From: Gammaproteobacteria bacterium
Lineage (GTDB): Bacteria > Pseudomonadota > Gammaproteobacteria > Enterobacterales > Psychrobiaceae
DNA length: 64,000 nucleotides
Assembly (NCBI GenBank): GCA_013214945.1
Contig: JABSRT010000003.1
Coordinates: 124,001 to 188,000, forward strand
Direction of reading: 5' to 3'
Below are positions 7,480 to 16,633 of the stretch, piece by piece. Position numbers and translations under genes: made by a program. The notes under the pieces are model-generated. The model made no database searches and was not told the origin of the DNA. It saw nothing but the letters and a program-made list of their open reading frames with translations. Numbering within the stretch: position 1 is the stretch's first letter; the number at the start of each line of letters is the position of its first letter.

Positions 7480-9897
7480 CTACAATTTGTTTTTATTGAT
7501 GGTTATCGATAATGGCGCGATAAAATACACTGCAATAATTCCACACATTACGGTGATGCCAAAACTAAATACCGCTGGGGTCTTTGACATTGCAAGCATG
7601 CCAAACACCAACATTGAGGAGATTGCCGATAATAAAATTGCCAACACGTTTTTATGGCTCAGACCTTGGCTTTGATAAAAAATAAGATAATCAATGCCCA
7701 AGGCTATGACTAACAGCAAGGCCAGCATGTTAAATATATTTAGCGCGCCGCCAATCCAACTGGCGGAAACTAAGGCCACCGCAGCCGCCAGCAACAACAC
7801 ACCAATCTGTTTAAGCGCGATTTTCAATCCATATTTGAGGGTAAATAACACCAAAACCAATAATAACGACAAACACTGTAAACCAATTATTTCACTGCGA
7901 TACGTTTGTAATGACGCTGAAATGTCTGTGGCCTTATCGATAAAGAACACATTGGGCATCGCGGGATCAACCAGTGCCGCAATATGCGCTGGCGCTAATC
8001 CTTCAACACTTAACCAACTAACATAACCTTGCTCAGTTTTGGCAATTTTAGTGACAAATAGCGCGTTAAGCGGCGATGAAAAGGCCAACGTTTCGGTTAA
8101 TAGCTTGGGGGCTGGAATAGTGACCGGTAAATTCAATACTGCAGAAAGAGGCCCAAATAGCTGGTCTTTTTGTGCTTGGCGTAGCCGCGCGTCGTTAATT
8201 TTTTGCTGTTTAATCGACGGCAACCACTGACTTAAGGCGTCAATTTTGGCGCCCGGTTGTAGCTGCTTAATTTGCGCAATCAATTGCTCTTCGCGAACCA
8301 TCAATTGCTCAAAGTCAGCTGCGGTAATATAAAATCGGCTTTGGTCTATTTTGCCTAAGCGCTGCAAGTTAATCCGTTCATTTTGCATTAGCGCCGCACT
8401 GCTGGCATTTAATAGGCGTATATCGTCATTAAAGGTTAACGGCTTAAACCACAACGCGCTGCTGATGAGCGCAATAGTAATAACAATGGTTAACTTACGA
8501 TGCGCGTTTAACCAGATTAAAGCGCCTTGTACGCGAGCGACTAGCAGTAAGCTAGATTGGGTTGGCTTGATTTTTTCGGTGCTTAAAAACAGTGGCGCTA
8601 TCACGACCACAAACAACAACGCGCCGACCAAACCAAAAATAACAAATACCGCGACTTGGCTCAGCAGCTCAAGTGGCGAGCCAAGCAGTAACGCATAACC
8701 GACCACAGTGGTAACGCATCCGAACAGCAAAGCATTAACCACTGACGGTGATAAATTATTATCACGACCTTGGGCAAAACCGATGTCCGTTAAAATATGA
8801 AAACAGTAGTCAATTGCGATGCCGATTAGGGTTACTGCAAACACCAAACTCAGTAAATGAATTGACGAAAACACACTGCATATTGCCGCAAAGCCAAACA
8901 ACAAGGCATTTAATACGGTTAACGAGGTTAGCACTAAAGGTTTTAATGAACGAAACACTAACCAAACCATTAATGCCAACAGCAACATACTGATGCCGCC
9001 AAACACGCTCATTTCAAATTCGGCTTGCTGTGAATTCTCGGCGGTGTGAAACACAAAACCTGAGTGGGTAATGACCACGTCTGGGTATTGGCTGGTTAGC
9101 GCTGAAATTTGGTTAATAATTTGTTTACTGACAACTTGCGCGGCTTTAATGCCTAATTGCTCGGGTGGCAAGGTGACAAAAAGCAAATAGACCGACTGGC
9201 CATTGCTTTGTGTTACAAACCGCCCTTGCTGCTGGCCAAGTGACGACAAACCAGTGAGCCGCTCTTTAATAAACAGCGCTAAATTTAGGCTTGGATCAAG
9301 TGAAAAACTGCTGCTGACAAAAGGATCGGCCGCTTGAGACAACGCTTGCAAGGCATGGTCGAGAATAGCTTGACCATTGGTTAAGTTATTTTGATAAAAA
9401 TCACTTAAAATTGCGCCATTATGATCATGATAAAACGCGGCGACATCCGCTATCGACGGCGCAATAGCCCCGCCAAGTTGATAGTGTTGTTGCTTAAAAA
9501 ATTCGACCATTTGATCATGAGCTAAGACACTGTTGCCGCCAGTACTTTTCCCAGTGCTGTTTTTTCCAATGCTTTCTTTCCCAGTGCTGTTTTTTCCAGT
9601 GCTGTTTTTTCCAGTGCTGTTGTTTCCAATGCTGATAGTGCTAAAAGACAGCACAATTTGGGAGCGGCTTTGATCAAAGAAATATTTTTCGCCACTGGCC
9701 ACTAACTGCGACTGTTGCGTTTGAGGTAACAACGCTAAAATGTCGGCATTAAAAGACAAGCGCTGGCTAAACAGCGACAGCGCTATTATTAGCGCGACGG
9801 TAATATATTGAGCAATAGCAAAATACCAGCGCGTGCGCTTATGCCAACTCAAGTGAGATAATATCCATTGCCACAAAATAGCTACCTGTCGCTGCAA
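7480..9897 (-). CDS. apeM: MMPL/RND-family exporter of the APE cluster
   Basis: This is an 805-residue membrane protein with two copies of the RND unit: one N-terminal helix, a large periplasmic loop, then about five helices. Helix motifs such as LIGIAIDYCFHIL and VIALGIDYLIFYQ occur at equivalent places in the halves. It should flip or export the finished aryl polyene lipid across the inner membrane. The first periplasmic loop carries an unusual run of seven pentapeptide repeats (STGKN type) near residues 87-121; see the separate repeat entry. It is preceded by the LolA-like gene with a 3-bp gap. Confidence 0.88.
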   Translation of the reverse strand: MQRQVAILWQWILSHLSWHKRTRWYFAIAQYITVALIIALSLFSQRLSFNADILALLPQTQQSQLVASGEKYFFDQSRSQIVLSFSTISIGNNSTGKNSTGKNSTGKESIGKNSTGKSTGGNSVLAHDQMVEFFKQQHYQLGGAIAPSIADVAAFYHDHNGAILSDFYQNNLTNGQAILDHALQALSQAADPFVSSSFSLDPSLNLALFIKERLTGLSSLGQQQGRFVTQSNGQSVYLLFVTLPPEQLGIKAAQVVSKQIINQISALTSQYPDVVITHSGFVFHTAENSQQAEFEMSVFGGISMLLLALMVWLVFRSLKPLVLTSLTVLNALLFGFAAICSVFSSIHLLSLVFAVTLIGIAIDYCFHILTDIGFAQGRDNNLSPSVVNALLFGCVTTVVGYALLLGSPLELLSQVAVFVIFGLVGALLFVVVIAPLFLSTEKIKPTQSSLLLVARVQGALIWLNAHRKLTIVITIALISSALWFKPLTFNDDIRLLNASSAALMQNERINLQRLGKIDQSRFYITAADFEQLMVREEQLIAQIKQLQPGAKIDALSQWLPSIKQQKINDARLRQAQKDQLFGPLSAVLNLPVTIPAPKLLTETLAFSSPLNALFVTKIAKTEQGYVSWLSVEGLAPAHIAALVDPAMPNVFFIDKATDISASLQTYRSEIIGLQCLSLLLVLVLFTLKYGLKIALKQIGVLLLAAAVALVSASWIGGALNIFNMLALLLVIALGIDYLIFYQSQGLSHKNVLAILLSAISSMLVFGMLAMSKTPAVFSFGITVMCGIIAVYFIAPLSITINKNKL
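9539..9637. repeat. 15-bp tandem repeat inside the MMPL exporter gene
   Basis: On the coding strand a unit of about 15 bp (AGCACTGGAAAAAAC) is repeated about seven times with point differences. It encodes SIGNN, STGKN, STGKN, STGKE, SIGKN, STGK and STGGN. The array is in frame and falls in the first periplasmic loop. Units of 15 bp change length without frameshift, so copy number could vary between strains. Confidence 0.85.
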
Positions 9898-9900
9898 AAT

Positions 9901-10512
9901 TTATTGGTCACTCGCATAATCAAAGTCGATTTCAGTACGGTTGCCCGTTGCTTCGAATAAGCTCACTTGCGTAATTCGCTGCTGGCCACACAAGGTTACA
10001 GCACTAAATAGCTGCTCAATATTGTGATCAAGCGGGCTCATATCCACACAATCAGCTTGCGCGCTAGCACTAAAACTAAATGCCTGACCTAAGCGATTAA
10101 AGTCGCCGGTGATCATTGCTTGCAATAATTGCACAAAATATTGTGCTTGTGGTTGTTCAACCTTATTACCGGTCGCATCAACGATAAAAGCAGTGCCCTG
10201 TTCAATCACAAAAGCGCTTTTAATCGGCGTTAAGGTTTGCCAAAGAAATTGATTGTCTTTGTATTGATAATGACCCGTCGACTCAAAAGGAGTCGGCAAA
10301 ATTTTAAAATACTTACGCTGATTGAACCGCGCTTTATTGGGCAGATCATCGGTTAAGTTTAATAACTGCTGAGCTTGCGTCGCTGTTAGTGTTGATTCTT
10401 TTATTGCTGCTGCAGTTGATGCTATTAGTGTTGCAGGTTTATCACTGGCGAACGCTGACGCGCCCGACAGTAAACCAGCAGTAACAATAATTAACGCCAG
10501 TCTCATGATCAT
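9901..10512 (-). CDS. apeL: LolA-like outer-membrane lipoprotein carrier protein
   Basis: This 203-residue protein has a cleavable signal peptide (MRLALIIVTAGLLSGASAFA). The mature part resembles LolA: residues around FNQRKYFKILPTPFESTGHYQYKDNQFLWQT correspond to the LolA strand that binds acyl chains. It should act in the periplasm, carrying the pigment lipid or a lipidated product from the MMPL exporter towards the outer membrane. The ATG at 10512 overlaps the thioesterase stop in an ATGA pattern. LolA-like proteins are standard members of APE clusters. Confidence 0.85.
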   Translation of the reverse strand: MIMRLALIIVTAGLLSGASAFASDKPATLIASTAAAIKESTLTATQAQQLLNLTDDLPNKARFNQRKYFKILPTPFESTGHYQYKDNQFLWQTLTPIKSAFVIEQGTAFIVDATGNKVEQPQAQYFVQLLQAMITGDFNRLGQAFSFSASAQADCVDMSPLDHNIEQLFSAVTLCGQQRITQVSLFEATGNRTEIDFDYASDQ

Positions 10513-10961
10513 GTAAGTACCTTATCTATTACATTAGGAAGCAGCTTATCAAGCTTTTCAATCAGAATTGGTGGGCTAACAAATTGCATTTCCTGATCGC
10601 TAATCTTAACCGCAACCTGCACTGTGCTCGCTTTGGTTAGGATTTTATCAGTAGCAGCATCGCTTATTACATAATCAAGTCGTAACCGTTGTTCGTATTC
10701 TTTAAGGTACGCGCTTACTTTAATCTTTTGGCCAAACAACGCCGAGGCAACGTACTTAACTCGCATATCAACAATCGGCCACATGTAACCTGATTCCACC
10801 ATTTGCGGATAGTCATAATCAAACATCCGTAATAGTTCACAGCGTGCTACCTCTAAATAACGAGGGTAATTACCGTGCCACACCACTTGCATTGGATCGC
10901 AATCATGAAATGGGATCTCAATTTCGACCGATTTAGTTAATAAAGCGCCTTTACTATTCAT
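10509..10961 (-). CDS. apeK: Hot-dog acyl-CoA/ACP thioesterase (4HBT type)
   Basis: This is a 150-residue hot-dog thioesterase with the 4HBT signature HDCDPMQVVWHGNYPRYLEVAR, where the Asp is the catalytic residue. I chose the ATG at 10961 because it overlaps the ammonia-lyase stop in an ATGAATAG arrangement; the upstream start at 10991 would lie deep inside that gene. It may release or edit acyl chains during polyene synthesis. The family is certain and the substrate is inferred from the operon. Confidence 0.88.
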   Translation of the reverse strand: MNSKGALLTKSVEIEIPFHDCDPMQVVWHGNYPRYLEVARCELLRMFDYDYPQMVESGYMWPIVDMRVKYVASALFGQKIKVSAYLKEYEQRLRLDYVISDAATDKILTKASTVQVAVKISDQEMQFVSPPILIEKLDKLLPNVIDKVLT

Positions 10962-12510
10962 AGAGTGACCAACGTTTTTGCTGAATCGCATGCACGGTAA
11001 ATCGTAACACTTGTTCCAGTGGGCGATCTTCAGTTAAGTTTTCAAAGTAGCCACTGATATCGTCATACATAGATTTCATGCCAGCAGACAGCGTGTCGTA
11101 GTCGAGCTCATTTTGTTTTATCCGAATTCTTAGCGCTTGCACTGTCGCCAGTAAAGTACTTGCTAATACTTGTTCGGTTAATTGCATCACCCGCATTGCG
11201 TCACGCGCCGCTATCGTGCCCATACTAACTTTGTCTTGGTTATGACATTCAGTTGAACGAGAGAACACACTCGCTGGCATGGTTAATTTCAATGCTTCGG
11301 CCGTGTAGGCAGACGCACCAATTTGTACCGCTTTAAAACCATGATTAATGTAACGACGTTCTGGCGCGCTATCACTTAAATTAGATGGCAAACCGTGGTT
11401 GAATTTTGTATCAACCAGTGAAGCTATTTGACGATCGGCCAAATCTGCTAAGTTAGCAACAGCGGTTTTCATGCTGTCCATTGCCATGGCAATGTGACCA
11501 CCGTAGAAATGACCGCCGTGAAGTACGTGCTCACCTTCACCATCGATAATCGGATTGTCATTTGCCGAATTAAGTTCGTTTTCAATCATCTGTCTAAACC
11601 AAGGTAAGCTATCTTGTAATACCCCGATAATGTGCGGAGCACAACGGATAGAATAACGATCTTGTAAACGCGACGAGTTACGAGGATGTTCATGATGGTT
11701 TAAGTCATCACGGATCCACGACGCAATTTGTTGCTGGCCTGGGTGTGGTTTAACTGAAAATAAGATTTCATCAAAATGATGGCTATTACCTTTTAAACCA
11801 AGGCTCGCCATAGCGGTGATCCGGGTTGATAATTTAGCAATATATTGCGCGCGGTCAAACGCTAAACAAGCTAAAGCTGTCATTACCGCGGTGCCATTCA
11901 TTATCGCTAGCCCTTCTTTAGGACGCAGTTTTAATGGCTTTATGCCAAGCATGTTCATTACGTCTAAACTATTGCTAATTTCGTCTTTATAGAAAACATC
12001 GCGCTCGCCAATCATGGCACCAGCAACATAAGATAATGGGGTTAAATCGCCACTTGCGCCAACAGAGCCTTCTTGAGGTACCACTGGCACAATATTATGG
12101 TTTAAAAACTTAACCAGTAACTGCAGCAGATCCCAACTAACGCCAGAATAACCTTGCGCTAACGAGGTTAAACGCGTCGCCAAAATTGCGCGACCTTCGG
12201 TAAGTTTAAACACGTCACCCATACCACAGCCATGAAAACGGGTTAAATGTAGCGGCAATTCGTCAACCAAGTTTAAAGGGACGTTAACCGTAACCGAATC
12301 GCCATAACCTGTGGTTACGCCATAAATTACGCCATCTTCTTTTAATAAGGCGTCGAGAAACTCAACCGCAGAGTCGATTTTTTTAGCGAAGCTAGGATCT
12401 CCACTCAACTTTGCATCACAGTGTTGTCCAGCAATTGCGACAATATCTTCAATGCTGATTTTCTTACTACCAAACTCTAACGGTGCTAACTTAGTCACGA
12501 TCTCTTCCAC
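10954..12510 (-). CDS. MIO-dependent aromatic amino acid ammonia-lyase (HAL/PAL/TAL family)
   Basis: This 518-residue protein carries the Ala-Ser-Gly triad that forms the MIO cofactor (GSVGASGDLTPLS). It also has the catalytic-Tyr loop YGVTTGYGD and the conserved QDRYSIRC and NPII motifs. The selectivity region reads HLTRFHGCG: Phe-His stands where bacterial TAL has His-Leu, plant PAL Phe-Leu and HAL Ser-His. The substrate therefore cannot be named with confidence. No hut genes are nearby. Its place inside the APE operon suggests it makes a cinnamate- or coumarate-type starter acid for the acyl-CoA ligase. The start is GTG at 12510 with no clear ribosome site, so it is uncertain by a few codons. 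Confidence 0.9.
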   Translation of the reverse strand: MEEIVTKLAPLEFGSKKISIEDIVAIAGQHCDAKLSGDPSFAKKIDSAVEFLDALLKEDGVIYGVTTGYGDSVTVNVPLNLVDELPLHLTRFHGCGMGDVFKLTEGRAILATRLTSLAQGYSGVSWDLLQLLVKFLNHNIVPVVPQEGSVGASGDLTPLSYVAGAMIGERDVFYKDEISNSLDVMNMLGIKPLKLRPKEGLAIMNGTAVMTALACLAFDRAQYIAKLSTRITAMASLGLKGNSHHFDEILFSVKPHPGQQQIASWIRDDLNHHEHPRNSSRLQDRYSIRCAPHIIGVLQDSLPWFRQMIENELNSANDNPIIDGEGEHVLHGGHFYGGHIAMAMDSMKTAVANLADLADRQIASLVDTKFNHGLPSNLSDSAPERRYINHGFKAVQIGASAYTAEALKLTMPASVFSRSTECHNQDKVSMGTIAARDAMRVMQLTEQVLASTLLATVQALRIRIKQNELDYDTLSAGMKSMYDDISGYFENLTEDRPLEQVLRFTVHAIQQKRWSLYE

Positions 12511-12561
12511 TCCAGTATCTTTTATTGCAACAGCCTAAGCTGTCGTTATATATATAACGTT

Positions 12562-13503
12562 TTAGTCACGCGTGATTTGATCATCGCGGTGCCAAAAATT
12601 GAAAAAATTAAACCATTGATAAGGGTAAAGCGCGGCATAATGCGCTAATCTGCTCGCGTATAAATCAATAATTTGTTGTAATTTTTGCTGGCGCTCTTTG
12701 CGCGGCAGGCTTAGTTTATGAGATAATAATTCAAATATTATTTTGTATTTGCCCTGATCTTTTAAGCAAAAAAGCATATAAACCGGGCATTCCAGCACCG
12801 CAGCAAGAATAAAAGGCCCTTGCGCAAATGAGGCTGTTTGGCCTAAAAACTCACAGTTTACTGAGCGTCCTGATGCACTCGCGCTGGTGCGGTCACCCAC
12901 AATCACCACAATTTCGCCGTTATCGACTTTCTCTTTAAGCAATATCGCAAGACCAGGCCCCATATCTGTCACCTGAATTAAATTGACACTGGCGTTGGGG
13001 TTAATCTTGCGTAACATTTTATTAAATTCAACGGCATGGTGGGTGAATACCAAGACATTAATGACGGTTTTGTAACGCCCTTGGCTGAGCGCGCGGCACA
13101 CTTCAAGGTTACCTAAGTGCGAGCCAATAAAGACCGCGCCCTGCTTACGCTCGATAAGCTGTTCAAACAATGCGTAATTAACGTATTCAACATTCTCATT
13201 ATTGATTCGACCTAGCCATGCGTCGATCTTGTCGAACGCTGAATTAGCAAAGGTGCAAAAATGTTTAAAGCCATCCCAGAAACCTGCGATTTTACCGTCT
13301 TGATTGGCACGATTAACTCGATTAAGAAAATCCACCGAGGCTTGTCTTGCAACCTTGCCATTGCAATAAATGTAAAGCACCACCGGAAACATAACGATCC
13401 ATAAACCAGCGCGCCCAAACAAGCGGTAGCTCCATAGCAACGTTTGCATGCCTAGGTAATTGCCACGCTCTTGAATTTTTGACCAATGCGCTGCTTCACT
13501 CAT
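12562..13503 (-). CDS. LpxL/HtrB-like lipid acyltransferase
   Basis: The protein has 313 residues. It has an N-terminal hydrophobic anchor (LWIVMFPVVLYIYC) and the acyltransferase motif GSHLGNLEV, which supplies the His-x4-Glu catalytic pair of the LpxL/HtrB superfamily. In APE clusters such enzymes are thought to attach acyl or polyene chains to a glycolipid carrier at the inner membrane. It overlaps the glycosyltransferase gene by 4 bp. In some APE clusters the glycosyltransferase and acyltransferase are fused; here they are separate genes. Confidence 0.85.
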   Translation of the reverse strand: MSEAAHWSKIQERGNYLGMQTLLWSYRLFGRAGLWIVMFPVVLYIYCNGKVARQASVDFLNRVNRANQDGKIAGFWDGFKHFCTFANSAFDKIDAWLGRINNENVEYVNYALFEQLIERKQGAVFIGSHLGNLEVCRALSQGRYKTVINVLVFTHHAVEFNKMLRKINPNASVNLIQVTDMGPGLAILLKEKVDNGEIVVIVGDRTSASASGRSVNCEFLGQTASFAQGPFILAAVLECPVYMLFCLKDQGKYKIIFELLSHKLSLPRKERQQKLQQIIDLYASRLAHYAALYPYQWFNFFNFWHRDDQITRD

Positions 13504-14240
13504 GACCGACTCTTAATATTTTGAGAGATTAATTTCGGGGCGCGAATTAACATGCCAAAGAACAAACGGGTATGTAACCAGCTAATGCCGACATTGTCTT
13601 TAAAAGGTCTAAAATGAGAAATGCCATTTTCTGGGTAAATTACCTTCGTTGGCACAAATTCAATCGCCATGTTGTTCCAATATAATCGCACCAATATTTC
13701 GGTATCAAAATCCATTCGGTTGCCCAAATTAACTTGCGAGATAAGTTCAGTGCAGGCTTTAACTGGATAAACCCGAAAACCACACATTGAGTCTTTAATC
13801 GCAAAGCTTAAGGTTTCAACCCACACCCAAAAGTGGGTAATATAACGGCTCCATAAACGGTGAGTAGGCACCGAGTCGTCATAAACTGGCTGGCCACTAA
13901 ATAATGTATCTGGACGTTGCTGTGACAGCGACAACATGGTGGCAATATCAGTTAAGGTATGCTGACCATCGGCATCAACCTGAATGGCGTGACTAAAGCC
14001 AAGTTCGTCGGCCTTAAGTAAACCGGTTTTAACCGCCCCGCCCTTACCTTGATTAACCTCGTGTGTCACCAAAGTTAATGATGCATGCTTTTGCTCAAGC
14101 GCCTTAAATACTTTTTTGGCGGCGTCATCACTGCCATCATCCACTAAAATTAGCGGCAGCTTAAATTGCAGTAATTGATCGATCACCGTGTCAATCACCA
14201 CGGTGTGATTATAATTTGGAATAATAATGCAATAACTCAT
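13500..14240 (-). CDS. Family 2 glycosyltransferase
   Basis: This 246-residue GT-A fold enzyme starts with CIIIPNYNH. The nucleotide-sugar contact residues are in VDDGSDD and the metal-binding DxD motif is in QVDADGQH. MDFDTEILVRLYW near the C-terminus matches the dolichol-phosphate-mannose-synthase-like subgroup. There is no C-terminal membrane domain. It probably glycosylates the lipid anchor of the pigment. It is coupled by 4-bp overlaps to the dehydratase and acyltransferase genes. Confidence 0.87.
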   Translation of the reverse strand: MSYCIIIPNYNHTVVIDTVIDQLLQFKLPLILVDDGSDDAAKKVFKALEQKHASLTLVTHEVNQGKGGAVKTGLLKADELGFSHAIQVDADGQHTLTDIATMLSLSQQRPDTLFSGQPVYDDSVPTHRLWSRYITHFWVWVETLSFAIKDSMCGFRVYPVKACTELISQVNLGNRMDFDTEILVRLYWNNMAIEFVPTKVIYPENGISHFRPFKDNVGISWLHTRLFFGMLIRAPKLISQNIKSRS

Positions 14241-14596
14241 AATAGCTGTGTCACCACGCGCCCAGAGGCATGAATGCCTCGGTCTGAACTATAAGCAAAA
14301 CCAAACTTATTTTCCGACTTCTTGGTCAGCGTTAACACCACATCCATGCCGGGGGTCATCACCAGTTTAAATTTCAAAATTTCGACATTTTTTACGCTAT
14401 GGTCTGCTAATGATAAATATTGCTTGGCGTATTTGACCGCCCAATCTAACTGCACTACCCCCGCAAGAATAGGCGCTTGAGGGAAATGGCCGTTAAAATA
14501 ATCTAACGTCGCCGGAATATGTAATGAAATACTCACGCCGTCTTCAATATATTCAACACCAGTGACTTGCGCGGTGGTGTTCTTGAGCTTACTCAA
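14237..14596 (-). CDS. apeI: APE 3-hydroxyacyl-ACP dehydratase (ApeI type), TTG start
   Basis: This is a FabA/FabZ-like hot-dog protein of 119 residues with the active-site motif HFPQAPILAGVVQLDW. I placed the start at the TTG at 14596: it overlaps the ligase stop codon, and GGAG stands 7 bases before it. A longer frame from 14692 would overlap the ligase gene by more than 100 bp and adds Cys-rich residues unlike the family. It acts with the ApeP-type enzyme to build the conjugated polyene. Confidence 0.85.
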   Translation of the reverse strand: MSKLKNTTAQVTGVEYIEDGVSISLHIPATLDYFNGHFPQAPILAGVVQLDWAVKYAKQYLSLADHSVKNVEILKFKLVMTPGMDVVLTLTKKSENKFGFAYSSDRGIHASGRVVTQLL

Positions 14597-16064
14597 ATAT
14601 GTTCTCCAACTCTTTGTACAACAATTTACCTTGTTGATTATAAGGTAACTGTTCGATATATCGCCATTTTCGCGGTAAACACACACGCTCAAAATATTGC
14701 AATAAATACTGCTTAAACTGCTCGTTCAGCGCGCGTTTGCCAAGGTTAATCAGCGCATCGTCACCAGCGGCTGTTAAGACCATCGCGACGCATAACGTCT
14801 GTCGATGTTTAGCGATGACTTGCGTCCGAGCCTGCTTAACGAACGGGTGACTTATTAATAAATGCTCCATTGCATCTAAATCTAAGCGCTTTTCTTCAAG
14901 TTTTATCGTGCGATCGGCCCGCCCCAGCAAGGTGAAATCGCCATTTTCGCCAAGACTTATCCGATCATCTAACAACACGGTTTGGTTATCAAGATAAGGA
15001 GAAGTCAGCAATAGACACTGGCTAGCACGGTCAATGTCGACCGATATGCCAGAAAATGGCTGCCAAGGTTGAGCGCCCGGCGTGTGCAGTTGCCGTGTTG
15101 CGATGCCGCCAGTTTCAGTGCTGCCATAAACTTGCGTCACGGCTAAGTTAAATTGCTGATACAGCGTTATCGCGTCTTGATCTGGCAGTGGCCCACCCGA
15201 TGATACAACCAATTCGAGCTGACAATTTGCTTTGGCCACCACGTTATCATCAATCAAACGGCTAAGTTGCGCAGGACTGCTGATAAAAACAACCTGAGCT
15301 TGGTTGGCTAAACTAGCGGCCAAATGTTCAGGGTATTTATAGGTATTAAAGTCAATAAAACAGCCTTGCTGTAACGGCCATAACACCCTAAATAGCAAAC
15401 CATAAATATGCTGATGAGATACGCCAGCATAAACTTTCGAGTCTGTTGTTAAGCCAAAATGAGATTGTAATTGTGTTAGTTCTAAGTTGATCTGACGCCA
15501 ATTTTTAACAATTTTCTTGGCATCACCGGTGCTACCTGACGTAAAGAAAATTAACTCGCCATCTTGTGGCCAAGTTAGCTGCTGATGACGTTTAAAGTTT
15601 TCACCAACGTTACAATCTTCAATGTTATTCGCTGTCGGTACTAATTCAGGTGCTAACTCTGGTACTAAAGGTACTGGTGCTTGACCAAAGTAAGCTGGAT
15701 ATTGGCGCAATAAAGCGTTTAGTGTCTCGGGCTGGCCATTGGCTGGCAACACAACATGCTTACCAGCCAGTGCTAATGCCAACAAACGAACAGTAAACTG
15801 ATAGCTGTCAGTGTGATATAAAATGACGCCATCGCTGTTATTTCTGCTGCTTAACGTTGCATCACTTAATTCGCTAGTACCAACAAAGTATTGGTCAATT
15901 TTAGCTAAAGCTCGTGACACATCTTCGATTAAATCATTGGCAGTTTTATTACCTTGTTCGGTTTTAAACAAGGTGACCTCACTTGCTGCCGTCCAGCCAA
16001 AACACCTAACATTAGTTGATGAAGACTTATTTAATAAAGGCATATTTAATGAAGAATTAGTCAT
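14589..16064 (-). CDS. apeH: Acyl-CoA synthetase/AMP-binding ligase for the aryl starter
   Basis: This is a 491-residue ANL-superfamily ligase. It has the P-loop IFFTSGSTGDAKKIVKN, the adenine motif VYGSTETGG, the hinge LLGRADRTIKLEEKRLD and a C-terminal domain. It should activate an aromatic carboxylic acid as an adenylate and load it on a carrier protein. The ATG at 16064 overlaps the previous stop by 8 bp and fits the family N-terminus; the longer frame from 16100 is unlikely. Coupled with the ammonia-lyase, the probable substrate is a cinnamic- or coumaric-type acid. That is an inference. Confidence 0.88.
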   Translation of the reverse strand: MTNSSLNMPLLNKSSSTNVRCFGWTAASEVTLFKTEQGNKTANDLIEDVSRALAKIDQYFVGTSELSDATLSSRNNSDGVILYHTDSYQFTVRLLALALAGKHVVLPANGQPETLNALLRQYPAYFGQAPVPLVPELAPELVPTANNIEDCNVGENFKRHQQLTWPQDGELIFFTSGSTGDAKKIVKNWRQINLELTQLQSHFGLTTDSKVYAGVSHQHIYGLLFRVLWPLQQGCFIDFNTYKYPEHLAASLANQAQVVFISSPAQLSRLIDDNVVAKANCQLELVVSSGGPLPDQDAITLYQQFNLAVTQVYGSTETGGIATRQLHTPGAQPWQPFSGISVDIDRASQCLLLTSPYLDNQTVLLDDRISLGENGDFTLLGRADRTIKLEEKRLDLDAMEHLLISHPFVKQARTQVIAKHRQTLCVAMVLTAAGDDALINLGKRALNEQFKQYLLQYFERVCLPRKWRYIEQLPYNQQGKLLYKELENIFE

Positions 16065-16626
16065 TAAGCTTATTTTTCCTTCGTACGATATGACGCACAA
16101 TAAACTCGCCGCCCATTAACGATCCCATCAAGATGTACGAAATAAATCCGTTGTACAGTGTCCAATCGGCTAACGATGCAAACAGCGCCGTATAAAGGGC
16201 TATACTGGCATTAATGATAAAAAACATGCACCACACGATAGTCACTTTACGGGTATAACGCACACCGTGGGCATCTAAATTAGGTTCAGTTAACCGAGCG
16301 AACGTTTCAATTACCGACGGTCCTTTAATCAAGGATCCTGCAAACGTCACTAACATCACGCTGCTTATAGCAACGGGATAAAATAATATGCCAAACTGCT
16401 GCTCAAAAATAATGGTCAATGCCAAACAACCTACCCCGGCAATCGTCGAAGGCAGCATCCATGGCATTTTTTTTGACAGCTCACGGCTAATCACTAGCCG
16501 CAATAAAACAATTGCCATCACAACGATGGCAACATATCTTGGCTCAAATTCACTTAATCCGTAATAAATAATTACCGGATATAGCAGCAGAAATAACCCT
16601 ACGATTGCCGAAAGTATCAACTTCAT
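16057..16626 (-). CDS. apeG: COG4648 inner-membrane protein of APE clusters
   Basis: This 189-residue protein consists of five or six hydrophobic segments. Conserved polar loops include ETFARLTEPNLDAHGVRYTRKVTIVWCMFF. Proteins of this kind (COG4648) are constant members of APE operons, between the carrier proteins and the ligase, but have no proven role. It lies 7 bp from the carrier-protein gene and overlaps the ligase gene by 8 bp. Confidence 0.85.
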   Translation of the reverse strand: MKLILSAIVGLFLLLYPVIIYYGLSEFEPRYVAIVVMAIVLLRLVISRELSKKMPWMLPSTIAGVGCLALTIIFEQQFGILFYPVAISSVMLVTFAGSLIKGPSVIETFARLTEPNLDAHGVRYTRKVTIVWCMFFIINASIALYTALFASLADWTLYNGFISYILMGSLMGGEFIVRHIVRRKNKLND

Positions 16627-16633
16627 TTGGCGA

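Noticed and set aside
9539-9637. Possible CRISPR array
   Set aside because: The 15-bp units are contiguous without spacers and encode an in-frame pentapeptide repeat.
10954-12510. Histidine utilisation gene hutH
   Set aside because: No hut genes are nearby, the selectivity residues differ from HutH, and the gene is embedded in the APE operon.
14597-14692. Longer start for the ApeI-type dehydratase
   Set aside because: It would overlap the ligase gene by more than 100 bp and adds Cys-rich residues not seen in the family; the TTG at 14596 has a good ribosome site.
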